Assembly (NCBI GenBank): GCA_002470185.1
Contig: DKNG01000205.1
Location: 1 to 5,496, forward strand
DNA length: 5,496 nt
Direction: 5' to 3'
Origin: Arcobacter sp. UBA7394
GTDB taxonomy: Bacteria > Campylobacterota > Campylobacteria > Campylobacterales > Arcobacteraceae
The translations under genes and the position numbers were made by a program. The notes under the pieces are model-generated. The model was not told the origin of the DNA. It did no database searches and worked only from the letters and a program-made list of their open reading frames with translations. Shown here piece by piece: positions 1-5,496 of this stretch (positions are counted from its first letter, which is position 1; every line of letters starts with the position of its first letter).

Positions 1-1868
1 TGATTAAATAAACTTACTATATTTGATAAAGCTTCATCTGTTACTTCATTTGTTGTTGAGCTTTGAAGTTGTGATATTGCAGCATTTATTGAAGTATTTG
101 TAGTATCTTTTGCATTTGTTGTACTTGTTTTTAATGTACTTGTTTCACTTTGAGATGTTAAACTATTGATTCCACTTTCTATATTCGTCTTAATACCTAC
201 AACTTCGTCTTTATAGGTACTAGCACTAGTTTTTGAAGTTTTAATAATTTCTAAAGAGTCTTTAATTGTAATAATTTCTACATTTAGCTTTGTTTGATTT
301 AAACCTTTTAAAGCATTGTTATAACTAGTTTCAATATCTTCTAATGCTTGTACTTTATTCTTATATAAATCATTAGCAATATTGTAAGCTTCATTTACAC
401 TATCATAAGCAGCTTGCACTTCATCTACATTTTTTTGAATATCAGAAATATAAGTACTACTAATTCCCGCCGCATTTGCATCTGATAAAGCTTGTTTAGC
501 AAGATTCAATTGGATTAAACTTTCAGCAAGAGAAGCTGCTGCTGAATCAACTTTTGTTTTAGCAGAAGCTAGAGCCAAGTTATTTGCATCAATATCTTGT
601 GAATTTCTAAAAGAATCAATTTCATCATATTTTGTTTGTGCATCATCTCTTAATTCTACAGCTTTTTCTAAAGATGATTTATCTGCTGATATTTCACTTG
701 AACTACTTGATAAAGTTGAAACTGAACTTGAAGAGAAAAAACTAAATGAGAAAAATGATTGTACAGACTGAGTAGATTGTGTAGAAGCTGTTAATCCTAA
801 ATCATCTTTCAAATCATTTACAGCTGTAGTTACTTCAGTATTTGCTGTTGCTAAAGTCTGTGTTGCATTTGTTTGGTATGTTGTTACAGATTCAGTACTT
901 GGCAGATTTTCTAAAGTTGCTTGTGTTTCTACTTGAGTTTGTGTAACTTCTGTTTTTAAAGTATTAATTGTTTCTGTTGCTTTTTTTACTTCTTCAGTTT
1001 TTTTTGTATAAACAGCCAGTTCTTCAGCTTGTTTTTGTGCTGCAATTTTAGCAGCTTCTTCATCTGCTGATTCAACGTCAGAATTCAAAGCTTCTTCTGT
1101 ATTTAAAGTATTTGAAGAGATTTCACTCTCTTCTACTGTTTCCGTAGTAGATGAAGATTCATTATTCTCATCTGTATTATCATTAGATGACTCTTCCTCA
1201 TTTTCAGGGCTAGTCTCATCACTTGTTTCAGAACTAGTTTCTTCTTCATTTGACGTTGATTCAGTATCACTTGAAGAAGTATCAGAAGCTGGTTCTAAAG
1301 ACTTTTCAAGATTATTTAAATCATTATTACTTATATTCTGAGCTTTTGAAGGGGCTTTATTTTCTTCCACTTTTGTTAATTCATTTGCATCTACTTCTAC
1401 TGTGATACCTGCAGATTCAACACTAATTCCACCTTGTGTACAAGCAATGACAGTTTGGTTACCTAGAATAATAGTACCTCTAATTCCAATAGATGCACTT
1501 TTTGTTCTTAATTTGAATTTTTCTCTATTAATTTTTCCTATTTTTCCAGTGATTGTTTTAAAGGCACCCTTAAAAAAATTAAGATCTGTTTTTGAGTTTT
1601 TTGGATTTTTTTTATCATATAAATAAGTGTTTATATCTAATGCAGAGTTTTTACCAATTGTAACAATTGTATTATCTTTAAAAATCAACTGAACTTTTGC
1701 ATTTTTTTTAGTACGAATAATATCTTTTTCAAATAATGGTATTCCTACTTTTACAATAATATCTTTATTGCCACGTTCAATTTTTGCATCTCCAACTACC
1801 GCAGATACTTTACCAATACTAGCAAACATTGAAGAGAAAAATAGTAAAAATAATAATAAATACTTCAT
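1..1868 (-). CDS. Exported FecR-domain protein with acidic linker and long coiled coils (3' end outside window)
   Basis: An open frame of 622 codons runs from ATG at 1868 to the left edge without a stop, so the C-terminus is missing. The start is supported by GAGG five bases upstream and by an immediate signal peptide (MKYLLLFLLFFSSMFA, likely cut before SIGK). There is no lipobox cysteine. Residues about 20-165 form a FecR-type beta domain, with FKDNTIVTIGKNSALDI, FKLRTKSASIGIRGT and IACTQGGISVES as the typical strands. Residues about 190-270 are a Ser/Glu/Thr/Asp/Asn-rich linker. Residues about 268-350 and 392-550 are Ala/Lys/Glu/Gln-rich helices that should form coiled coils, broken by a Phe/Ser patch at 371-383. 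Unlike the anti-sigma regulator FecR, it is secreted whole, has no cytoplasmic N-terminal sigma-binding segment, and no FecI gene is adjacent. A role as a periplasmic, wall-binding or surface structural protein is inferred. It lies downstream of the Slam-like gene and could be a second cargo. The FecR call is secure; the function is unknown. Confidence 0.88.
   Translation of the reverse strand, partial: MKYLLLFLLFFSSMFASIGKVSAVVGDAKIERGNKDIIVKVGIPLFEKDIIRTKKNAKVQLIFKDNTIVTIGKNSALDINTYLYDKKNPKNSKTDLNFFKGAFKTITGKIGKINREKFKLRTKSASIGIRGTIILGNQTVIACTQGGISVESAGITVEVDANELTKVEENKAPSKAQNISNNDLNNLEKSLEPASDTSSSDTESTSNEEETSSETSDETSPENEEESSNDNTDENNESSSTTETVEESEISSNTLNTEEALNSDVESADEEAAKIAAQKQAEELAVYTKKTEEVKKATETINTLKTEVTQTQVETQATLENLPSTESVTTYQTNATQTLATANTEVTTAVNDLKDDLGLTASTQSTQSVQSFFSFSFFSSSSVSTLSSSSSEISADKSSLEKAVELRDDAQTKYDEIDSFRNSQDIDANNLALASAKTKVDSAAASLAESLIQLNLAKQALSDANAAGISSTYISDIQKNVDEVQAAYDSVNEAYNIANDLYKNKVQALEDIETSYNNALKGLNQTKLNVEIITIKDSLEIIKTSKTSASTYKDEVVGIKTNIESGINSLTSQSETSTLKTSTTNAKDTTNTSINAAISQLQSSTTNEVTDEALSNIVSLFN
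1059..1301 (-). other. Acidic Ser/Glu/Thr-rich low-complexity linker in the FecR protein
   Basis: Residues about 190-270 consist almost only of Ser, Glu, Thr, Asp and Asn, with many SS, EE and TS pairs, and should be disordered and strongly negative. They separate the FecR domain from the coiled-coil part. A similar but more Asn-rich stretch occupies the first ~67 visible residues of the large gene at the right edge. Confidence 0.75.
1419..1706 (-). other. FecR domain core within the exported protein
   Basis: Residues about 55-150 of the protein starting at 1868 carry the FecR family core. It contains a strand-turn run with FKDNTIVTIGKNSALDI, a middle segment FFKGAFKTITGKIGK, and the hallmark FKLRTKSASIGIRGT followed by IACTQGGISVES. 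The only cysteine seen in the three proteins (residue 143) is here. In many bacteria this domain occurs in secreted proteins outside sigma-factor signalling, often beside other wall-associated modules. The boundaries are estimated by eye. Confidence 0.8.
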
Positions 1869-1873
1869 GACGG

Positions 1874-1877
1874 CCTC
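1874..1877 (-). promoter_or_regulatory. Ribosome binding site of the FecR-protein gene
   Basis: On the minus strand GAGG stands five bases before the ATG at 1868, a near-ideal Shine-Dalgarno position. It is a notable G-rich spot in an otherwise A/T leader. Together with the signal peptide that follows at once, it fixes this ATG over the in-frame Met at residue 14. Confidence 0.7.
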
Positions 1878-1979
1878 ACAGTAATATATTCAAATGATAA
1901 AATCAATTAGATGAATAATAATATTTTTTATTTAGTTTTTTATATAACGTGAAATATAACATAAATTAACTTTTTATTT

Positions 1980-2001
1980 AATATAGCGAAATTGCTATAT
2001 T
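1980..2001. repeat. Perfect 8-bp inverted repeat, possible operator
   Basis: AATATAGC (1980-1987) and GCTATATT (1994-2001) form a perfect inverted repeat around six bases (GAAATT). It lies directly downstream of the proposed -10 hexamer and over the predicted transcription start, as a repressor operator would. It lacks a T-run on either strand, so it is a poor intrinsic terminator. Such AT-rich dyads can arise by chance, but the GC pair at the inner end of each arm makes this one stand out. Confidence 0.4.
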
Positions 2002-2022
2002 TCTAATTTTACTAAAGAAAAG

Positions 2023-2038
2023 TGTCAAGAATATGACA
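2023..2038. repeat. Short inverted repeat TGTCA-N6-TGACA over the -35 element
   Basis: TGTCA (2023-2027) and TGACA (2034-2038) are mirror arms around AGAATA. The left arm is part of the candidate -35 TTGACA read on the minus strand. This symmetry suits a dimeric regulator, but five-base arms are weak evidence and no regulator is identified. Confidence 0.25.
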
Positions 2039-2056
2039 AAATAGTTATTTATTAAT

Positions 2057-3412
2057 TTATTTTAAATTTATATCCCAAATAAGATTGGCTTTTATTGTAT
2101 ATTTATCATATTCAGAGGCAACATGATTAGAATCTTTTTTTGTGTAATTAGCTCCAATATTTGTAATTACTTGTTTATTAATAGGTTTAATTAAAGAGAT
2201 GGAAAAATCAGATTTTTTATCTTTTCTTTTTGATTGAAAATTTATATCTGTATCGTCATAATTAAGTTGCTTATGACTAATAGCTGTTTGAAGCAAATAG
2301 TCTTCTCCTATTTCATAAGAGTTATTTATATATGAGTTAAAATACCCATGCTCCACATCTGTTCTTTGTTCCCTTAACTCATACTCTTTTCCTAAGTTTA
2401 AACCAATTGTAAATAGTCCAAACTTATTTGTTAAATATTTCAAAGAATTCTGCCATTCTAATAAATTCACATCACGATCTTTTTCTTTTACAAAAGTAAC
2501 TCTACCTAGTTTTAAACCACTAGAATAAAGGGTTTTATCATTTAATACTCTTGTATAAGTAGGGTTGAAATAAATATTATTTTGATAAGATTCATGACCT
2601 AAATTAACTTTATCAAATAAAACAGATAATGCGATTTTGTAGTTTTTAAACAAGTAAGTAGGAGCTGTACTCAAAGATAATGCATGTATATCTTTTTCTT
2701 TATGATCATTATATTTCATTAAAAGCGCAGTTACAGAACTATTTAATATAAAATTATCACTATATTTATATGTATGATTTAATTGTCCTACAACTTGATA
2801 AATTGAAGTTGACTCTTCTTTATCATTATTAGTAACTAAAACTGTACTGTCAACAGTAGGATTATATATATTAAAAGAGCCAGTAGCAGGTGTTGAATTT
2901 ATATTTGAATCATATAATATACCAGCAATTGCAGTGGCTTTAATAAAACTCTTTTTTTGTATAGATTTAATATATTCAACTTTTGCATTTACAATTTTTT
3001 TTACTTTTAAAGGAAGCTTTTTATTTTTTAGAACTTCGTTAAACTCACTTAAAGATTGAACATACAATTTCATCTTAAAATAAGTTTGTGCCATTTCTAG
3101 TCTAGCTCTTGTGTTGTTAGGTTCAGCAATTAAAATCCTATCATAAGCACTTAATGCAAACTCGTACTTTTCTAATTCATAAGCACTTCTTCCTAGATAA
3201 AAATTAATTAAAACATCTTCCATATTAGTTAAAAAAAGTGCATTAAATTGTGTGTAAGATTTTTCATAATTTTTCGATCTAAAATTTTTCAAAGCATCAT
3301 TATATAAACCCTTGCTTCCTGAAATATAAACTTTATTTCCATCATCAGTACTTGCATTTAAAGATAAACTAAATAATAAAAATATATTAAATAAAACTAC
3401 AATTTTTTTCAT
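2057..3412 (-). CDS. Slam-like outer-membrane translocon (TPR + DUF560-type beta-barrel), type XI secretion
   Basis: This complete 451-residue protein has a cleavable signal peptide (MKKIVVLFNIFLLFSLSLNA, likely cut before STDD) and no cysteine. Residues about 37-134 form roughly three TPR units, for example at 67-100 and 101-134 (NNTRARLEMAQTYFKMKLY). A helical linker at 135-155 leads into GILYDSNINSTP (164-175), which resembles the DSN-(I/V)-N signature at the start of the Slam beta-barrel. Residues about 160-451 alternate polar and hydrophobic residues with Tyr/Asn/Lys-rich turns, as in an outer-membrane barrel. Length and order match Slam proteins, which move surface lipoproteins such as TbpB, or soluble TbpB-like cargo, across the outer membrane, with the TPR domain in the periplasm. 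The ATG overlaps the upstream stop (ATGA, 3409-3412), and AAGG lies ten bases upstream, inside the upstream gene. This implies translational coupling with the likely cargo. A generic TPR-porin of another family is the main alternative. Confidence 0.8.
   Translation of the reverse strand: MKKIVVLFNIFLLFSLSLNASTDDGNKVYISGSKGLYNDALKNFRSKNYEKSYTQFNALFLTNMEDVLINFYLGRSAYELEKYEFALSAYDRILIAEPNNTRARLEMAQTYFKMKLYVQSLSEFNEVLKNKKLPLKVKKIVNAKVEYIKSIQKKSFIKATAIAGILYDSNINSTPATGSFNIYNPTVDSTVLVTNNDKEESTSIYQVVGQLNHTYKYSDNFILNSSVTALLMKYNDHKEKDIHALSLSTAPTYLFKNYKIALSVLFDKVNLGHESYQNNIYFNPTYTRVLNDKTLYSSGLKLGRVTFVKEKDRDVNLLEWQNSLKYLTNKFGLFTIGLNLGKEYELREQRTDVEHGYFNSYINNSYEIGEDYLLQTAISHKQLNYDDTDINFQSKRKDKKSDFSISLIKPINKQVITNIGANYTKKDSNHVASEYDKYTIKANLIWDINLK
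3409..3412 (-). promoter_or_regulatory. ATGA start-stop overlap coupling cargo and translocon
   Basis: The stop codon TGA of the large upstream gene (3411 to 3409) shares two bases with the ATG (3412 to 3410) of the TPR-barrel gene. The nearest Shine-Dalgarno-like AAGG (3426 to 3423) sits within the end of the upstream gene, ten bases away. The layout indicates one mRNA and translational coupling. Confidence 0.85.
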
Positions 3413-5496
3413 TTTTTCACTGCCTTAAATACACCTTGTGCTTTATGTATTGTTGATACGCCATTTTCTGCAGAAGATGAAGCATCTAAAGAAGAATTAA
3501 AACTTCCCCCTACACTTTTAATACTACCACTACCGTAAAATTTACCATTAAGGGAACCTGTTATATTTGTTCCACTTAAAGAACCAGTAAAACCACTATT
3601 ATTTATACCTGTACTGCTTATGTTCATATTCCATTGTGTATTGGCACTAGAGAAATTCATAGTACTACTTGTTAGAGAATTAGAACCACCACCTAAATCA
3701 AAATTCATTTTAACACTATTAACAGCAGAGCCATCAGTAATAATTGATTCTAAATTACCATTACTAGCATTTAATACAGTTCCTATTACTCCACCTTCAA
3801 AAGAGTATCTAGTATTTGATGTTGCATTTAAAGCTTGTTCTACAATAGCCGTAGATGTTTGAATTCCTGAAACCCATGTTGAAAAAGGTGAAACAAAAAA
3901 CTCATCGTTATTTACACTTGAATTACTAAACTTTGATGTCCAATAGCCCCATGAACTATCGTCATCACTTGTTAAAGGATTATCACTTGAGTCAAAAAGT
4001 TTAAATTCATTATCAATAAAAGCACCATCTGGAACAGCTATTAAATAACCAGTATTACTATTTAAACTATACTCATTATTTCCAACTTTATAATTAGAGT
4101 TGCTTGTATTTGCCATTACACCAAAAATATCATCATTTATATAATATGAAGTATTATTAGTTATATCTCCACTAAAAGCCATTGTAATTTTGTTTTCAGG
4201 ACTTGATTGTGCATCTATTGTTGCACTACCAGAGATATTTCCATTTTCTCTATTTATTGTTAAACTCAAATTATTACTTGATTTTCTTAAAACTGTATTT
4301 GAACTATCACTTCCAAATGCATTGGAATTTATAAATCCAGAGTAATTAACTGTTCCACTAGTTTTAGCATCACTTGTTTTATTTTTTAATAAAAATGATG
4401 CCCCATTTGTTTTAGTAGATTCACTTGTAGTTGTTGATGTGCTATAGTCTTTTTTACTTTCACTTGATGATAAATAGTAATTAATAGCTTGATTATCAGA
4501 ACCTAACAGATTAATACTTCCATCTGTACTAGCTGATATATAAGAATTTAAATTTAAAGAATTATTCGTGTAATTAAAATTATATTTATTTCTATAAGAC
4601 TTAACGCTATTATTTGTACCTACAATAAACTCTTCAGCACCTGATTTATGAAAGTTTTTATTTAAATGTGTTAATGATTTTAATTTTGCATTATAAAATT
4701 CAAAACCAACATCTCTATTTTTATCAAGACTTGATTCTGTATATTTTCCAGATGAATCTTTTTGAAAACTCATATTGATAAAATCTTTATATACATAAAT
4801 TTTTGATCTATCTTGATTAGATATTAAACCATTTTTTCCAAAAACAATTAATTCATTATATTCAGCAGTACCACCAGAGACATCAAAAGAATCTCCATCA
4901 TAATACAAAACAAAAACTTCTCCCATATTATCTACTTCAATTTTATAATTACCATTTATTGTAGAACCATTTGAAGTATATGAAAAAGAGATTGCATCTG
5001 TTTTATTTGTTATATCAGAATGCCCAGTGTATCCTCCACTTGAAGGAGTTCCTAATGAAGAAAAAGTTCTTTCGATATCTTTTTTTACAAAAGTATTATC
5101 TGAATCATAAGATAATTTAGAGAAACGCTCACTAATAGTAACTTTATTATCAACTCTTGTAGCTCTAAAAACACCTATTTCCCCAGAAGCATTAGTATTA
5201 TCTTGAAAGTTAAAACTATTTGTATCTCTAGTTGAAGTATCACTTTCAACATAAGCACCTAAAGACTTACCTACAAAAGATAAACTTACTCTTGGTTGTT
5301 CTATTTCATTCTCAGAACTATCATCTGATACATCTTGTGCAGTTTGAGTAATAGCCGAAGTTTGTTCGTTTATACTTGACGTGGATAAACCACTGGTATC
5401 AGTATTATTAGTATTTGTAGAATTATTATCTAAAGAACTATCACTTTCAAGTGATTCAGTATTTTCAGAAGATACATTTTGTGTTGAATCAGAATC
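3409..5496 (-). CDS. Large beta-rich exported protein with TbpB-like C-terminal domain, probable Slam/T11SS cargo (5' end outside window)
   Basis: The frame is open from the right edge to TGA at 3409, giving 695 visible residues. The internal Met at 4926 is not the start: coding continues in frame for 190 codons upstream and no start appears before the edge. Visible residues 1-67 are a Ser/Thr/Asn/Asp linker, followed by SLSFVGKSLGAYVES and a long Ser/Asn/Thr/Gly-rich beta region with no cysteine. Near 516-545 is a Trp-rich stretch (SSWGYWTSKFS, then STWVSGIQTS). From about 564 to the end the sequence alternates in beta-hairpin style and closes with GSLNGKFYGSGSIKSVGGSF and GVFKAVKK. This resembles the final strands of the transferrin-binding-protein-B beta-barrel domain found in Slam cargo. 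Its position directly before, and overlapping, the Slam-like gene supports a secreted or surface cargo role. The ligand is unknown; nothing visible shows iron, heme or transferrin binding. A FecR domain upstream of the linker is possible but unseen. Confidence 0.82.
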   Translation of the reverse strand, partial: DSDSTQNVSSENTESLESDSSLDNNSTNTNNTDTSGLSTSSINEQTSAITQTAQDVSDDSSENEIEQPRVSLSFVGKSLGAYVESDTSTRDTNSFNFQDNTNASGEIGVFRATRVDNKVTISERFSKLSYDSDNTFVKKDIERTFSSLGTPSSGGYTGHSDITNKTDAISFSYTSNGSTINGNYKIEVDNMGEVFVLYYDGDSFDVSGGTAEYNELIVFGKNGLISNQDRSKIYVYKDFINMSFQKDSSGKYTESSLDKNRDVGFEFYNAKLKSLTHLNKNFHKSGAEEFIVGTNNSVKSYRNKYNFNYTNNSLNLNSYISASTDGSINLLGSDNQAINYYLSSSESKKDYSTSTTTSESTKTNGASFLLKNKTSDAKTSGTVNYSGFINSNAFGSDSSNTVLRKSSNNLSLTINRENGNISGSATIDAQSSPENKITMAFSGDITNNTSYYINDDIFGVMANTSNSNYKVGNNEYSLNSNTGYLIAVPDGAFIDNEFKLFDSSDNPLTSDDDSSWGYWTSKFSNSSVNNDEFFVSPFSTWVSGIQTSTAIVEQALNATSNTRYSFEGGVIGTVLNASNGNLESIITDGSAVNSVKMNFDLGGGSNSLTSSTMNFSSANTQWNMNISSTGINNSGFTGSLSGTNITGSLNGKFYGSGSIKSVGGSFNSSLDASSSAENGVSTIHKAQGVFKAVKK
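3412..3809 (-). other. TbpB-like C-terminal beta-barrel domain of the large protein
   Basis: The last ~132 residues start at RYSFEGGVIGTVLNASNG and contain NSVKMNFDLGGGSNSLTSST, TQWNMNISSTGINNSGFTGS, GKFYGSGSIKSVGGSF and the terminal GVFKAVKK. The order of paired short strands, then a G-x-F-Y-G strand, a GG-x-F strand and a final G-V-F-x-A-x-K strand, is what TbpB-type barrel domains show and is the part Slam translocons recognise in known cargo. Assignment is by motif only. Confidence 0.6.
5296..5496 (-). other. Ser/Thr/Asn/Asp low-complexity linker at the visible start of the large protein
   Basis: The first ~67 visible residues are dominated by Ser, Thr, Asn, Asp and Glu with almost no hydrophobic residues, and are predicted to be disordered. 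The composition resembles the linker that follows the FecR domain in the protein encoded from 1868. It ends at EQPRVSLSF, where beta-type sequence begins. Confidence 0.65.

Larger units (their letters stand above)
1869..2056 (-). promoter_or_regulatory. AT-rich intergenic leader with candidate promoter for the FecR-protein gene
   Basis: This is the only non-coding gap in the window (188 bases). On the minus strand a perfect TTGACA (2028 to 2023) is followed, 17 bases on, by the weak hexamer TAGAAA (2005 to 2000), placing a start near 1993 and a leader of about 125 bases. An alternative -10 is TATATT (1958 to 1953), part of a pair of GTTATAT direct repeats (1942-1948 and 1954-1960 as ATATAAC on the plus strand). 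Campylobacterota housekeeping promoters often depend on the -10 alone, so either could serve. No GC-rich hairpin with a T-run was found after the upstream stop at 2057, so read-through from the upstream genes is possible. Confidence 0.4.

Noticed and set aside
1402..1626. Plus-strand 74-codon open frame with hydrophobic residues
   Set aside because: It lies wholly inside the FecR domain coding sequence on the other strand. The hydrophobic look comes from reading Lys/Asn-rich codons in antisense, and it has no convincing ribosome binding site or family resemblance.
1887..1917. Possible Fur box in the leader (TATTCA...TGAATA with inner TGAT-AAA-ATCA)
   Set aside because: The arms are short and widely spaced in extremely AT-rich DNA, and the match to the Fur consensus is poor. 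Iron regulation was suggested only by the FecR name.
1980..2001. Inverted repeat read as a terminator for the TPR-barrel gene
   Set aside because: The stem is mostly A/T and is not followed by a T-run on either strand, so an intrinsic terminator is not supported.
3620..3862. Plus-strand 80-codon open frame
   Set aside because: It is antisense to the conserved C-terminal barrel domain of the large protein and has no supporting start signals or recognisable domain.
4924..4926. ATG as the start of a 505-residue gene
   Set aside because: The frame stays open for 190 more codons to the window edge, with the same beta-rich style continuing across this Met, so it is an internal methionine.
3409..5496. 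Ser/Asn/Thr-rich repeats as a tandem-repeat adhesin array
   Set aside because: The composition is biased, but I could not align any regular repeat unit by eye, so no tandem repeat is claimed.

Overview
The window is very AT-rich and every supportable gene lies on the minus strand. Base composition, Lys/Asn/Ile-rich coding and the protein types suggest a low-GC Campylobacterota bacterium, most likely of the Arcobacter group. That assignment is inferred from composition and style; no rRNA or marker gene is present to prove it.

In transcription order (right to left) there are three genes. (1) 5496 to 3409: the 3' part of a large gene, running off the right edge, whose product is a beta-rich, Ser/Asn/Thr-rich, cysteine-free protein. 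Its C-terminal ~130 residues resemble the TbpB-type beta-barrel domain of Slam/type XI secretion cargo. (2) 3412 to 2057: a complete gene overlapping gene 1 by four bases (ATGA). It encodes a signal peptide, about three TPRs and a C-terminal outer-membrane beta-barrel, which is the layout of Slam (DUF560 / surface lipoprotein assembly modifier) translocons. (3) After a 188-base gap holding a possible promoter and inverted repeats, 1868 to 1: the 5' part of a gene for an exported protein with a FecR domain, an acidic Ser/Glu/Thr linker and long coiled coils, running off the left edge.

The working model is a type XI (Slam-like) secretion locus. Gene 2 would be the outer-membrane translocon and gene 1 its co-translated cargo. 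Gene 3 would be either a second exported or cell-wall-binding component or a second cargo. The visible start of gene 1 is an acidic Ser/Thr/Asn linker like the one that follows the FecR domain in gene 3, so gene 1 may also begin with a FecR domain outside the window. No iron-uptake receptor, sigma factor, RNA gene, mobile element or CRISPR array is visible. Family assignments come from motif and architecture reading, not from a database search.
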